This document shows, piece after piece, positions 46,653-57,698 of a DNA stretch of 64,000 nt; the first letter of the stretch is position 1; each line of letters begins with the position of its first letter. The stretch lies in NCBI GenBank assembly GCA_019217005.1, contig JAHBNG010000010.1, forward strand, positions 62,001 to 126,000. Direction: 5' to 3'. The notes under the pieces are model-generated. The model searched no databases. It worked only from the letters and a program-made list of their open reading frames with translations, and was not told the DNA's origin. Source of the stretch: Chloroflexi bacterium TSY. Lineage in GTDB: Bacteria > Chloroflexota > Anaerolineae > Caldilineales > Caldilineaceae. The translations under genes were made by a program, and so were the position numbers.

Positions 46653-47411
46653 ATGCAGACGTTTTGTGGAATTACAACCGATGGAATGTTGGACTATTTA
46701 GCCGCAATCTACAGACTAGGACAATCAACATACAGTGAAAAGCCTGAGCAGCAGATTCGGGTAACGACGTCGGTCTTGGCTGAGTACATGCATGTCTCAT
46801 CTGCTGCTGCTAGTAGCATGCTTAAGCGGCTTGAAGAATCGCACTTTGTCACTCGTTCGACGGCAGGTGGTATTATGCTGACCAAACAAGGACGACTTGC
46901 CGCGCTTCAATTGATACGCCGTCATCGCTTATTAGAAGTTTTTTTGATGAAGGTGATGGGTTTTACGTGGGATCAAGTCGATGTAGAATCCCATCGATTG
47001 GAACATGCAATTAGTATGGCTTTTGAGGATAAGATGGATCAGTTGTGTGGATATCCAACGCATTGTCCTCATGGCGACCCAATTCCAGGCAAAGATGGCA
47101 CAATGCCAGACGATGACCTGATTTCTATACTTGAATTGGATGTCGGAAAATCGGCTGTCTTGGTTCGTGTCGGCTTTTCGGATGCGCGGGTTTTACGCTA
47201 TTTGAGCCAACTGCATTTGATCCCTGGTTGTCGAATACAGATTGTTGACAAGGCACCATTTAAGGGACCAGTGTCACTGAAACTGATTGCTCAATCATAT
47301 AATCCCAATTTTGCTACAGAGTTAGAGAATGAGGGTTTAACTTCATCTCCAATCATCGGCAGCGAATTAGCTAGCAAACTGTTTATGTCAAAAGATACAA
47401 TAAATGCATAG
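46653..47411 (+). CDS. DtxR/MntR-family metal-dependent regulator
   Basis: 252 residues. N-terminal helix-turn-helix with TTSVLAEYMHVSSAAASSML and KRLEESHFV, then the metal-binding/dimerisation domain RHRLLEVFLMKVMGFTWDQV followed by ESHRLEHAISMAFEDKMDQL and GYPTHCPHGDPIP, which is the classic DtxR/IdeR signature with the His, Glu and Cys ligands. A C-terminal SH3-like FeoA domain follows (LHLIPGCRIQIVDKAPFKGP). Likely controls iron or manganese genes elsewhere; no transporter is nearby. Confidence 0.9.
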   Translation: MQTFCGITTDGMLDYLAAIYRLGQSTYSEKPEQQIRVTTSVLAEYMHVSSAAASSMLKRLEESHFVTRSTAGGIMLTKQGRLAALQLIRRHRLLEVFLMKVMGFTWDQVDVESHRLEHAISMAFEDKMDQLCGYPTHCPHGDPIPGKDGTMPDDDLISILELDVGKSAVLVRVGFSDARVLRYLSQLHLIPGCRIQIVDKAPFKGPVSLKLIAQSYNPNFATELENEGLTSSPIIGSELASKLFMSKDTINA

Positions 47412-47515
47412 ATCTGAATTTGATTCAAAATTCAGCATGTCTCGGCTAAAATAAAACGTGCAAGGAAACGCTATAGCGTAAATCTTACAATTTGCAAGTT
47501 TTATGTGTATATTTT

Positions 47516-47670
47516 GGGGTGGTTCAAAATTAGGTTTACACTTTTGATATATAGACAAAAATCTATATGAGACCGTTTTCTCTCTGAGAACCGGCGAAAT
47601 CAGAGAATATAAACGTTCTTTCTGTTTCTAAAAGTGTAAACCTATCTATCCAGCTAAAATGAACCACCCC
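47516..47670. mobile_element. GGGGTGGTTC MITE, copy 2 (155 bp)
   Basis: The ends GGGGTGGTTCAAAATTAGG and AAATGAACCACCCC are flanked by TATATTTT (47508-47515 and 47671-47678). It is more diverged internally than the other copies. It lies between the DtxR-type gene and infA. Confidence 0.85.
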
Positions 47671-47709
47671 TATATTTTATATCTAATCTTTCAGTGGTTT
47701 AAGAGATGA

Positions 47710-47925
47710 TTATTTTACTCGGAAAGTTATCCTACCACGGGTTAGGTCGTAAGGACTTACTTCAACCTTTACTTTATCGCCCAAGTAGACTCGAATATAA
47801 AATTTACGCATTTTACCAGACAAATACGCGAGGACTTCATGTCCATTTTCTAACTCGACACGAAACATTGTATTAGGTAAGGCCTCGACAACAGTGCCAA
47901 CGTATTCTACAGTTTCTCCAGCCAT
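47710..47925 (-). CDS. infA: Translation initiation factor IF-1
   Basis: 71 residues, the full OB fold: [20 protein letters not shown], then [20 protein letters not shown] and [12 protein letters not shown]. The length and the closing GRITFR motif are standard for the family. It binds the 30S A-site during initiation. It sits apart from the ribosomal protein operons here, and its 3' flank carries the MITE. Confidence 0.93.
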   Translation of the reverse strand: MAGETVEYVGTVVEALPNTMFRVELENGHEVLAYLSGKMRKFYIRVYLGDKVKVEVSPYDLTRGRITFRVK

Positions 47926-48070
47926 ATAACTCCATTGCTCTTTTCTAGTCCCGCGCGCGATTCGCCTTGATTAGAACCCATTTTGTATGGAAAATAAACT
48001 GACTCATCTATAATGAACATGCAAATCACTGTCTTTTGCAATTTCATCTGACGGACAAATTTATTTGCGG

Positions 48071-48256
48071 CTAATATTGCGACATGCGGCGGGCTTTGCG
48101 AATTGCTTTTTGTTTTTTAATTCGTCGGATTTCACTTTTAGATGTAAACCAGCGTTTTTGACGTACATTCGGTAAAATTCGCGACTCCGCAACAGATTTG
48201 CGGAAACGCTTAAGAATACTGTCCTGAGATTCACCCGGATGTAACTCTACGCTCAT
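48071..48256 (-). CDS. rpsU: 30S ribosomal protein S21
   Basis: 61 residues: MSVELHPGESQDSILKRFRK, RRIKKQKAIRKARRMSQY. The start ATG 48256 is chosen because the in-frame GTG three codons upstream overlaps the ribosome-binding site AAGGGGGTGAG. It lies upstream of infA on the same strand (145-bp gap) and downstream of the S1 gene. Confidence 0.9.
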   Translation of the reverse strand: MSVELHPGESQDSILKRFRKSVAESRILPNVRQKRWFTSKSEIRRIKKQKAIRKARRMSQY

Positions 48257-48466
48257 TTTGCTCACCCCCTTTCAACATGAATCTTGCAACACGAAATTGT
48301 CGCCAATTATACTTCATTTTGAATTAGAAGACTAATTTTTGAGATCTTGCAATTATGGCGGACCTTAAAAAGATGTGTGGCGGCAATCAACCATTAAATT
48401 TACATTGATAATTTTGTATCAACTTACGAACCTGTCGCATTCGCCACACATTGATTCAATGCGAGC

Positions 48467-49945
48467 TTAAGTGGACTCGTTTGCAAAGTCAGGATCTTCA
48501 TCGTGAGGTGTACTTGTCGATTGCTCGTAACTTTCATCAAAACGTTCGCTATCCATTGCAACCATCCCCTCGGCTTGTCGTCTGCTAAGCCCGACACGTT
48601 GCCGTCGAGGATCAATGCGTAATATTTTGACGTCGATCTCATCACCTGGATGGACTGTTTTTAATGGTTCTGCAATCGAGATATTTGCCAATTCGCTGAT
48701 ATGAATTAACCCCTCTACACCAGGTTCTAATTGGGCAAATGCTCCAAAGTCGACGACACGCGTAATTTTTGCCGATACAATGTCATTGATCTGGTAACGC
48801 TCCTCAATACCATCCCAAGGATTGGGTAGGAGTCGTTTACGGCTTAGCGCAATCTGTTGCTTATCGGGATCAAGCCGAATTACTTGGACCTCTAACTTTT
48901 CGCCCTTTTTGAGAACATTTTGTGGGTGAGCAACTGGCGACCAACCAATTTCGCTTACATGAAGTAGACCATCTGCTCCGCCAAGATCGACAAATGCACC
49001 AAACGGTCTCATCCCTCGTACTTCGCCTTCTACTACATCACCGACACGTAAGGTACTGAATAATTCTTCTTTGCGCCTGGAACGAATCTTGCGTTCCGCC
49101 AACATTTGTGACATGACAAGCCGTCGTCGACGTCGCTCGACCTCGATCACTTCGAGATTCATCTCTTGACCAACACGGTTGCCCAATTCCTCGTTGCGTT
49201 GATCCTCAGTCATGTTTCGAGGCATATCAATCACATGCGATGCTGGGACGAAGCCTCGTAAACTGTTAAATTCAACGGTGAGCCCACCTTTGTTGAAGCC
49301 AATTACTTTGTGAGCCGTGCTTTCGCTTGTCTCCAAAAGCCGCTGCGCTTCGATCCAATCTTTCTGTTGCTGGGCTTCTGAAATACTAAGATTAAATGTG
49401 CCATCATCTGTGGTTCTGCTCACAACGACAGCAATTGTCTGACCGACTTCAAAACTTCTAACAAGCTCTTGGTCCAGCCGATTCAGGTCTGATTGTGGAA
49501 CAACTCCGTCACGTTTAACCCCAATGTTGACAAGCAACTCATTCGATCTCACTTCAACGATAGTTCCCTCGCGTAGATCACCCTTTTGGGGAACATCAAA
49601 ATCTCCCTCTGCTTCAAGGTACTGTTCAAATAGCTCCATATCCGAGGTCGTTTCGGATGAATCTATTTCTACCGCATCCGCTTTTGTTGTATCCATTTCT
49701 GCTGTATCCATCCCGCTGGCAGAAGTAGGTGAATCTGCTTCTTGTGAGTTCTCTTCACCTGTTGCACTGTTATCTGCGGTTGCATTGTTATCTGCGATTG
49801 TAGTGTCTGATGTGCCATTATCCATAGTCATATTATTCGTTGACTCAGTATTCGAAGATGTAGCTTCAGGCACCGTGACATCCTCTAACTCTCCACCATG
49901 TTTGGTATCAACCTGTTCTGAACCGCGTTCGCCTAATTCAACCAT
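48467..49945 (-). CDS. S1 RNA-binding domain protein (S1-like)
   Basis: 492 residues. The N-terminal 100 residues are acidic, low-complexity and rich in Asp, Thr, Ser and Asn, probably disordered. Four S1 OB-fold repeats follow: GTIVEVRSNELLVNIGVKRD, TVEFNSLRGFVPASHVIDMP, GEVRGMRPFGAFVDLGGADG and KITRVVDFGAFAQLEPGVEG. The C-terminus is again acidic. Four S1 domains match the short-form S1 of Gram-positive and Chloroflexota bacteria, acting in mRNA binding by the ribosome. Start ATG 49945 is preceded by CTGGAGTAATC; a longer TTG start is possible. Confidence 0.88.
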   Translation of the reverse strand: MVELGERGSEQVDTKHGGELEDVTVPEATSSNTESTNNMTMDNGTSDTTIADNNATADNSATGEENSQEADSPTSASGMDTAEMDTTKADAVEIDSSETTSDMELFEQYLEAEGDFDVPQKGDLREGTIVEVRSNELLVNIGVKRDGVVPQSDLNRLDQELVRSFEVGQTIAVVVSRTTDDGTFNLSISEAQQQKDWIEAQRLLETSESTAHKVIGFNKGGLTVEFNSLRGFVPASHVIDMPRNMTEDQRNEELGNRVGQEMNLEVIEVERRRRRLVMSQMLAERKIRSRRKEELFSTLRVGDVVEGEVRGMRPFGAFVDLGGADGLLHVSEIGWSPVAHPQNVLKKGEKLEVQVIRLDPDKQQIALSRKRLLPNPWDGIEERYQINDIVSAKITRVVDFGAFAQLEPGVEGLIHISELANISIAEPLKTVHPGDEIDVKILRIDPRRQRVGLSRRQAEGMVAMDSERFDESYEQSTSTPHDEDPDFANEST

Positions 49946-50220
49946 GCTTTCGATTACTCCAGTTAAGTTGGTCTGATGTGGATGTCGATCTGCCTGACAG
50001 TAAGGGGGAAGGCTCAAATAAAAATTACAATTTTCTTACGGTTGATCATGCTGGATACCTTCAAGTAGCAATACACTCTGGTCAGATTCAATGCATCCAA
50101 ATAATAACAAAATTACAATAATGTTGTTTTGATTATAACAGGCCCTCGTCTGAGCGTCAAGGCTTAATTAAGGAATTCAAGTCATTGTGGTTATTAATTC
50201 AGGTCAAACAAAGATATTGG

Positions 50221-50297
50221 CTCATTGATGAAAAGTGTGCAAATATGCGATCAAATTGTCGAACGACCGGCGAATTGCACACTTTCGTCCGATGAGA
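50221..50297. repeat. Palindromic repeat with AAAGTGTGCAAAT arms
   Basis: CTCAT..AAAAGTGTGCAAAT (from 50221) pairs with ATTGCACACTTT..ATGAG (to 50297). It is related to the element at 36128-36199. The rest of the 50018-50449 gap shows no gene. Confidence 0.45.
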
Positions 50298-50449
50298 GAA
50301 GAGAGCGGATAAATAAATAGACACATTATGAAGAATCTATTAGTCTTTTTTCTAACTACATACTCTACAAGCATTTTTTGGGATCCTACGTGATTTCTGG
50401 TACTATAGCTTCACCCATTCCTGACGTTGAGTTCAGGAGTCACCCAATC

Positions 50450-52006
50450 ATGTATTATTTCTACGTAGAGAAATTACGTCGCATTTTGGCCCAATTGTGT
50501 TGTATTAAGCCAGATATGCCTCGAATTATATTGTGCAAATTGTCATTAAGACAAACCAGATTTTTGCTCTTTCCCTCCAATCTGCTATTTGCTATTTTTC
50601 TATTGGCAATGAGCAATGGAGATGTACCTTCAGGATCGAATTTAGCGTCGCCTGCCGAGGAAGTCTCTTCGGTGATTAACTTGGCACGCCAACATGCTGG
50701 ATTACCCCCTCTAACGATCAATTCTCTCTTGAATTTGGCTGCTCAGAACCATGTTTACGATATGATTCAGCATAACCACTATAGTCATATTGGAACAGAT
50801 GGCAGCAATGTAGATATGCGGATCGCACGAACCGGGTATCGAATTGGTGGTTGGGCAGGAGAAAATTGGGTTTCGGTACATGAACCTAGTCAGGCCATTC
50901 AATGGTGGATGCGAAGCTCTATACATCGCCAAAATATTCTCAACCCAAACTGGACGGAATTAGGCATTGGATATGGGGAACATGGCAGAAGCAGACAATC
51001 GATTTTTGTTGTTGTGTTTACAACAGGACATACCCACACCGATCACAGTGCATCATTTGATTCTGTTCAGTCAACTGCCAGTGCCCCTCTGCCAAAATCC
51101 TATGCTAACTCATCTTCCAGCAACTATGTGATTCAAGCAGGAGACACGCTGATGAGCATCGCTTTGAGGCACGGTATAGATTGGCAAATATTAGCAGCAC
51201 ATAATGGACTCCACGAGCATTCGATATTACAAATCGGTGCCGCTTTGAATCTCCCTACAACAAGCAACAGGAAGTAATAAGAACAATGTTCGCGTACACT
51301 CTTCGAAGCGTACACCTCTTCCATCGACAAATTCTCCGACAGTCATTTGGGGTGGTTCAGAATTAGGTTTACACTTTTGATACATAGATAAAAATCTATA
51401 TGAGGTCATTTTCTGCCTGAGCATGGCTCAAAGTAGAAAATATAAACATCTTTTCTGGGGGTGGTTCAGAATTAGGTTTACACTTTTGATACATAGATAA
51501 AAATCTATATGAGGTCATTTTCTGCCTGAGCATGGCTCAAAGTAGAAAATATAAACATCTTTTCTCTTTGCAAAAATGTAAACCTAATTGTCCGCCTAAA
51601 ATGAACCACCCCCTTTTCTCTTTGCAAAAATGTAAACCTAATTGTCCGCCTAAAATGAACCACCCCAGTCATTTTTTATTATTCCGTTCAGGCTGGCGAT
51701 ACGCTCAGCACAATTGCCGATCGGTTTGACCTTCACTGGAAAGAAATCGCAGCCATGAATGGTTTGTCCGAATTTGATATTCTTGATATCGGTCGAGAAC
51801 TTCGCATTCCCCAGAACGTACCGAATGCGGAGAATTCAAACACAGTTCTTCAATTCGTAGAACTTCAGGCCTATACAGTTCAACCTGGTGATACGATTGT
51901 TTACATTGCGACGAAGTTTGATCTGAATTGGCAAACTCTTTTAGCACTCAATGAGCTGCATGAATCTTCTGTGTTGCACATTGGACAAAAAATTCGTTTG
52001 CGCTAG
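50450..52006 (+). pseudogene. CAP/SCP-domain protein with LysM repeats, broken by a frameshift and a MITE
   Basis: The start ATG 50450 follows AGGAG. A signal-type segment (LLFPSNLLFAIFLLAMS) precedes a CAP domain: EEVSSVINLARQHAGLPPLT, HNHYSHIG, GWAGENW, SSIHRQNILNPNWTELGIGY. Then the first LysM, YVIQAGDTLMSIALRHGIDW. A frameshift near 51265 ends this frame at 51277. Two more LysM units lie downstream (SVQAGDTLSTIADRFDLHW and YTVQPGDTIVYIATKFDLNW). Between them a 318-bp compound MITE with TSD AGTCATTT is inserted. Repaired, it would be a cell-wall-associated protein of about 410 residues with three LysM domains. Confidence 0.8.
51349..51666. mobile_element. Compound GGGGTGGTTC MITE (one copy inside another)
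   Basis: The outer copy has TSD AGTCATTT (51341-51348 and 51667-51674). A second full copy, about 51457-51613, sits inside it and splits it after AACATCTTTTCT; the direct repeat CTTTTCT flanks the inner copy on both sides (last base differs). Both copies are nearly identical, so the second insertion was recent. The whole block disrupts the CAP-LysM gene. Confidence 0.85.
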
Positions 52007-52013
52007 GTCAAGA

Positions 52014-53093
52014 TTATTGCCAGGCATCGTTTAGAAGTCGAACCCAGTTGCCGTGCATAATTTGTTTGATATCTTCTACACCATATCCTCGATCTGATAA
52101 CAATCCTGTTAGTTTTTGCAAATCGGCGATTGTATTGAGATCCGATGGGGACTGTTCGCGACCAAAGCCTCCATCCAAATCGGTCCCAATTGCCGCATGG
52201 TCACTATTTCCTGCTAATTGACAAACGTGATCAATATGATCGACTACGTTGGCAAGAGTTACATTCTCATTTGTGGTTTGGTCAACAATCCAACCTGGCT
52301 GTAACATCCAAGCATCAAAAGCTGCTCCTATCACCCCATTCCGTTTGATAATCTCCCGGATCTGATGATCATTAAACTGCCTTTGGTGCGGAACCAAACT
52401 ACGGCAGTTATTATGACTAGCCAAAACAGAACCATCATAATGTTCAAGGGCCTGCCAAAATGATTTGTCTGACAAATGAGTCAGGTCAAGCAATATCCCA
52501 AGACGTGCCATTTCTTTCAAAAGCTGTGGACCAAGCTCTGTCAGCCCAGTTTCAACACCTGTCCCACCGGCATATCGACCTAAACCATAGTGTGTAGGGC
52601 CCAGAAGACGTAATCCTGCCTCCCACCATAATTCTAATTGCTCCGGTTCCAAGATGGGATCGGCTCCTTCCATGCTCAGCACAAATCCGAGAGGTGGTGT
52701 GTTTTGCGTTAGCTCGGGGTGAGTTTGGTCCCATTGTTCCCATTCTCCTATATGAGCGTTCAATGATGCACGATCTGCGATGATACGAATATGTTTCTGC
52801 CCTTCAAGCGCACGGTAATAAGCAAGTTGCCCGTGGGCTATACCATAAGCTTGGGCCGTTGAACCATAGTCAATGTGAGGCGTTGGTTGCCCTGTTGACC
52901 GCGCGATCAGGGTAACAATGCTAAGCGCCAATCGTCCTTCACGCATTTCGGGAAAGGCAACAGTCCCCTGACCTTTCCCTTTCCCTTTCATTCGCCCTTC
53001 CTGGGTACGGATTGTGTTGACCGATTGCAAAAGATCGCGGTTTCCTTGCAATGCATTCATTGAGAGATCCAGATGAGCATCAACGATTAGCAT
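52014..53093 (-). CDS. Membrane dipeptidase (peptidase family M19)
   Basis: 359 residues. Zinc-binding blocks: DAHLDLSMNALQGNRDL at the N-terminus (HxD), SMEGADPILEPEQLELWWEA (Glu), LLDLTHLSDKSFWQAL (His), LASHNNCRSLVPHQRQFN (His) and AIGTDLDGGFG (Asp). This is the renal dipeptidase-like TIM barrel that cleaves dipeptides, including those with D-residues. No signal peptide is apparent. It is convergent with the broken CAP-LysM gene (8-bp gap) and lies downstream of the FG-GAP gene. Confidence 0.9.
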   Translation of the reverse strand: MLIVDAHLDLSMNALQGNRDLLQSVNTIRTQEGRMKGKGKGQGTVAFPEMREGRLALSIVTLIARSTGQPTPHIDYGSTAQAYGIAHGQLAYYRALEGQKHIRIIADRASLNAHIGEWEQWDQTHPELTQNTPPLGFVLSMEGADPILEPEQLELWWEAGLRLLGPTHYGLGRYAGGTGVETGLTELGPQLLKEMARLGILLDLTHLSDKSFWQALEHYDGSVLASHNNCRSLVPHQRQFNDHQIREIIKRNGVIGAAFDAWMLQPGWIVDQTTNENVTLANVVDHIDHVCQLAGNSDHAAIGTDLDGGFGREQSPSDLNTIADLQKLTGLLSDRGYGVEDIKQIMHGNWVRLLNDAWQ

Positions 53094-56000
53094 ATAGCCT
53101 CCTTTATGGCGTTCTCATTAACTGAGCCTTACGGTGCCGCTGTAAATACTTCTCCAATGTTACGAAAAGTGATTGGTTGGTAGATTTGGGTTTGTGCACA
53201 AAGATAGCGGACGGGAATATTGTATGTGTTATAAGGGGCTGGTACAATTTTATTATCCGCAACGATAAATAGTGTAGCAGTCGAGGCAATCCGCTCTGCC
53301 CCCTGCAATGTTCGATTATCGATTGTCAAAGTAAGTGTATCATTGGTCCATCCTGAATCAGATTGCGCCGACAACCATGGAACACTTGAAAACCACGGAA
53401 TCCTTGCCTGAGATTGACGCTGGGCCCGAATGCGCTCCATTTGTTTTTGATCAAGTGACAACTGTGCTGAATTGCCAAACCGATCGGACAATTGAAGCCA
53501 TTGGTCCGCTTGAATTTGCGCTGCGTGAATCGGTCCTTCTAGTGGCTCCAGCGCTGCCGAGACAGTAGGTGGATCAAAGATAAAAGCTGTGTAACTAATC
53601 GCTGTTGTGCTGCGGATCTCTAGCTCAGTGGAACCTGTTGCTGGAGATGAGGGGCAGGGATAAACGATTAGTGATGCGTTGGCTGGCGTGATAGAAAGCC
53701 CTCTTGACAACACAGTTAGCTCGAGATTCATAATAATCGGCGTGTTACGAACATATGGATCTGTACTGTTTATCTCCAAATTTGTGCTATATGTCGCTGC
53801 TTGTAGACCTTTTGCATCCACTTTAACGGTAAGAGTCGCGGGCGTTTTTCCAGAAGATGGTTGCAGATCGATAAGCCAATTCGGTCGGCTTAGAACTCTC
53901 GCAGAGAATGGAACGGATGGGCCACTACTACCAAGCTCGATTTGCAATTCCCCTCGTTGACCTGCCAATAAGCCATTTTCCAAACCTGTCACGGTGGCTT
54001 GAATTTCTGATGCTTCACGATAGCCCTTGGCATCTAGATTTGCTGATTTAATCTGCTCTTTTCCCAGAGTCAGACCGGAAAATTCAATAAATGTCAGATT
54101 CACATCTGGTTCTGTATAAATGCGGATTTTGTCATCACGCGTAAGAATGAGCTCGTCTTTGATATCACCATCGATATCGCCCCCTGCTCCGTTATTCCAC
54201 CCATTGTCTGGGTCGAGCGTTAGATCAAAGCGATCGATGTCGATGCCGTCTTGGTCATCGCCCCGCATGAAAAAACGAGGTTTGCTGCTATCATCTGGGA
54301 CAGCGCGCAAAAATAAAGCCTCTTTGTCCTGGATGCTGTTGACGATACCGCTTACATCGGCCAAAAAGAGAGCATCGGCGCTTGGAGAGACGAACTCCCC
54401 CACATTATTCGAACGTGATTCAATGATACGATTTTGGGTTTCATCATATTGAAACTGGAATATATGGATGTTATCTCGCAATGGCTCGGAAGAGTCGTTG
54501 ATTGCGATGATCTCTTTTTCCAGCGATACTAATCCATTAATCTCCCCAATTCGCGCCATCTGCCATGCAAAATTTGTGCTTGGAAATTCCAAAAAGTGTT
54601 CTTTGTTATCGAGTTCTGCATTGTCTACACGATAGGCGGCTAGTACGCTTGAATTTGCTTGACTTGTCGTTGTCTGGCGTTCACCAATCAGAACAATCTC
54701 ATCTGAACCGCGATTGTCGACGTTGCCTATAGCAACGAAGGTCCATACCCAAGTAAACACCTCATTAACATGTATACCCCAACCAGTGCCATCTGGACGG
54801 GGCGAATCGGCCTTAAGGATAACGACCGATGATGTCGAATCGCTCGTTCTGGTGACATATAATATTTCATCTCCGGGAAGATTGTTATCTAGATTGCCCG
54901 CTTCCACGGTGATGAGAGGATGCTCGACTGAACGGGTTACCAATTCTCGCCATGGGATTCCTTCTTCCGTCCAATCGGACGGTGAAACATCATCCGAACT
55001 AACGACAGGATCATAAACGATCACTCTGCCTGATTCATTTTGCCCGGAGCCAACGTTCTTAATTCCTACAATTTCTGCATCACCATCCACATCAAAGTCA
55101 CCGGTGGCAAAATCATGGAACCCATCAGTTGGACTGCACCAGATTGTTTTCCACGTGATATCTGAGCCGCCAATATTCTCTGGATCGATCGCACAGATCT
55201 TACCATCTTCATCGATGTAGAGAATTTCTTCATCAATATTGATCAGCGCTGGTTCCGCTTGAATAGTAGATACAATAGCTGAGGAAGGGAATGCTGTTTG
55301 ACCGAGGATGGGTCGACTGGAGGCGAAGAGTACGAGGCAAACACCGCTAACGAGACAACAAGCAACAAACAAACGAATGCTCCGTGTAAGACCTTATTTT
55401 TGCGCAACGAGAGCGTGATTCTATTCGTTCATGCAACTAGAGGGGGTTTCTAATCGGCCTCTAGATAGGATTTCAAGCAAATCAGAAGGTCACGAGAATA
55501 AGGATGTGAACTTAGCAGGTCAATCCGTGAAAGTGAGCCGTTCTGAAAAGAGAGAAAACCAGGTATTTGTAATAGATCTCGAACAATTCGTTTCTGCCGG
55601 AAAGGTTCAAATCTAGTATCCACGAGAGCTTGCTGATGGAAATGGCCTATCAAATTATGCGCCAAATCAGCCAAAAGGATAAGAGATTTTGAGCTAGAAA
55701 TAGGGTCTTGCGACGAGCTAAGTGTAACCCCATTTTATCATTACGGAATTGTTCGATTTCAGCCGCACCTCGATTGTCATAATATGAAATGAAGTGACGC
55801 TTGGATGGCAATTTGATGGTCGAAATGTAGTAACTGACACAAATTTGCTCGTTTTTCACTCTTTTTTTGAGAAAAATGCGTACAGGGCGATTAAACTTGA
55901 TAGGGGATGGAATTTCAGCCAGAAAGACGTCACCGCAAGGATCCCATCGAGTCACCTGTTGCGCCCACAGATGGGCACGACGGTTGGAGTTGCCCTTCAT

Positions 56001-56392
56001 CATAAATTGATAGTTGCGGTTGAGCAGCCACCGAATATTTTCTTCACTACCTGCACCGCCATCGGTGCGCCAGACGACTCGCTCGCGTTTTTTCTCGTCT
56101 AACTCTAATGAACTTTCCGTGGCAAGCACGGCTGGCTGAAACGATGGAGCTGTATGCTGACTCCCTGGATAGAGGTCTGACCAAACCGTTTCATGGTATT
56201 TAACCGAACTTACACGGACCAATTGGCGTCCCGTTGCGTTTTTTTGCCGCTAAAATAGCCTTTTTGACTTTTCTGTGCCTTTTTGCCGCATGGTAATCCG
56301 GATAGGTCAAAGTCTAACCACAAGAACCCTCGCCAATCGTGGTTGTGTATTTGGCTTAGAGGCTTGCAGATTTCGCTGACCACACTCTCTAA

Positions 56393-57698
56393 GGCCAATC
56401 CAAAAAATAAAATATACGCGAGAAGGTGTTAAACTAGCTCTCCAAAAGGAGCAAAAATGACAATCTCGCCAGAAATGGTTGAAGTCTTGAAAGAGACGAA
56501 GGCCATGTTAAGTGGATACGAAAGAAGGCACTTCATGGCCCAAACGGTCAAAACGATATGCGAAGGGAGTCCGACGAAAGCAGAACGAGAGTTGGGCTGG
56601 AATCGGGCGACGATAGCCAAAGCCCTGGAAGAACTAGAAGGCGGCTTCTGTTATGTCGACCAAAGCCACCGACGTGGTCGCAAAAAAGCCGAAGACCATA
56701 TCCCCACTTTACTGGCCGATATGGTTGAAATCGCCGATCAATTCAGCCAGACCGATCCCACCTTTCGACCCCCCCCAATTGTACACTCGACTAACCGCCG
56801 CCGAAATGCGTACCCAGCTCATCGAGCAGAAAGGATACACAGATGAGGAATTGCCTGGCGAAGAGGCCATCCGCTTGAAGCTCAATGAGTTAGGCTATGG
56901 CTCAAACCGGGTCAAAAAAAGTCAACCAGTGAAAAAGATCCCAGAGACCGATGCGATCTTTGATAGAATTCATCAGATCAATCAAGAAGCGGATGCAGAC
57001 GAGACGGTTCTGCGCCTCTCTTGGGATGCCAAAGCGACGATTTTACTTGACCGTTTCTCGAGAGAAGGGATAAGTCGAGTGGTTGTCAAAGCGCTCGATC
57101 ATGACTTTCAAGATAAGAAGACCGAGAAAGTCACTCCTTTTGGCATTTACCTCCCTTCAACCAAGGAACTCTTTCTTTACTTGACTCAGTCGAAAGTGAC
57201 GAGTGACTGTATTGTCGACTGCCTGATTGATTTTTGGGAAAGCGTACGTGAACACTTTCCTCACGTCAAGACCCTCGTGATCAATCAGGACAATGGTCCC
57301 GAAAATCATACCCGTCGGACTCAGTTTATGTATCGTCTCACTCAGTTTGTTGAGCACTATCGTCTCTCTATTCAGCTCGCCTGCTACCCTCCTTATCACA
57401 GTAAATACAACCCCATCGAACGGGTTTGGGGCCATCTTGAAAAACACTGGAACGGTTCTCTTCTCGATTCTCTTGAGACCGTTCTCAATTTTGCCCGTTC
57501 TTTTCGCTTTAACCAACTACAACCCTTCGTTCACCTGAATTCCACTCTTTATGAGACCGGCGTCAAACTCACTCAGAAAGAGATGGACCGTTTGGAACAA
57601 CGCTTCCAACGTTTACCTGGTTTAGAAAAATGGTTTGTCCTTATTCCCCCTCTCCATTCTCTCGTTCGCGTATAATTATTTATTTTTTTGGTTTAGCC
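56393..57698 (+). mobile_element. ISAzo13-like insertion sequence, copy 2 (1306 bp)
   Basis: Nearly identical to copy 1 (3648-4950). The TAA duplication is at 56390-56392 and 57699-57701. The length difference of 3 bp is fully explained by minus CT, plus C and a plus 4-bp ATTT near the right end. It is inserted in the transposase gene of the surrounding IS. Confidence 0.88.
56457..57675 (+). pseudogene. ISAzo13-like transposase, frameshifted (copy 2)
   Basis: It has the same protein as copy 1 but the lesion differs: eight C instead of seven at 56768-56775 shifts the frame after DPTFRPP, ending the first part at 56846. The second part from LYTRLTAAEMRTQLIEQKGY through WDAKATILLDRFSREGISRV to the end is uninterrupted, including VINQDNGPENHTRR and the PPYHSKYNPIERVW block. 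It is therefore intact exactly where copy 1 is broken. A longer open frame beginning at 56653 is partly an artefact of the other frame. Confidence 0.85.

Noticed and set aside
55540..55630. GGTTCAAATCT resembling a tRNA T-loop
   Set aside because: No acceptor or D-arm pairing could be found upstream, and the stretch lies in a frame of the transposase C-terminus.
56653..57675. Single 340-residue transposase in ISAzo13-like copy 2
   Set aside because: Its first ~40 residues are the wrong frame of the helix-turn-helix region; comparison with copy 1 shows a true frameshift in the C run.
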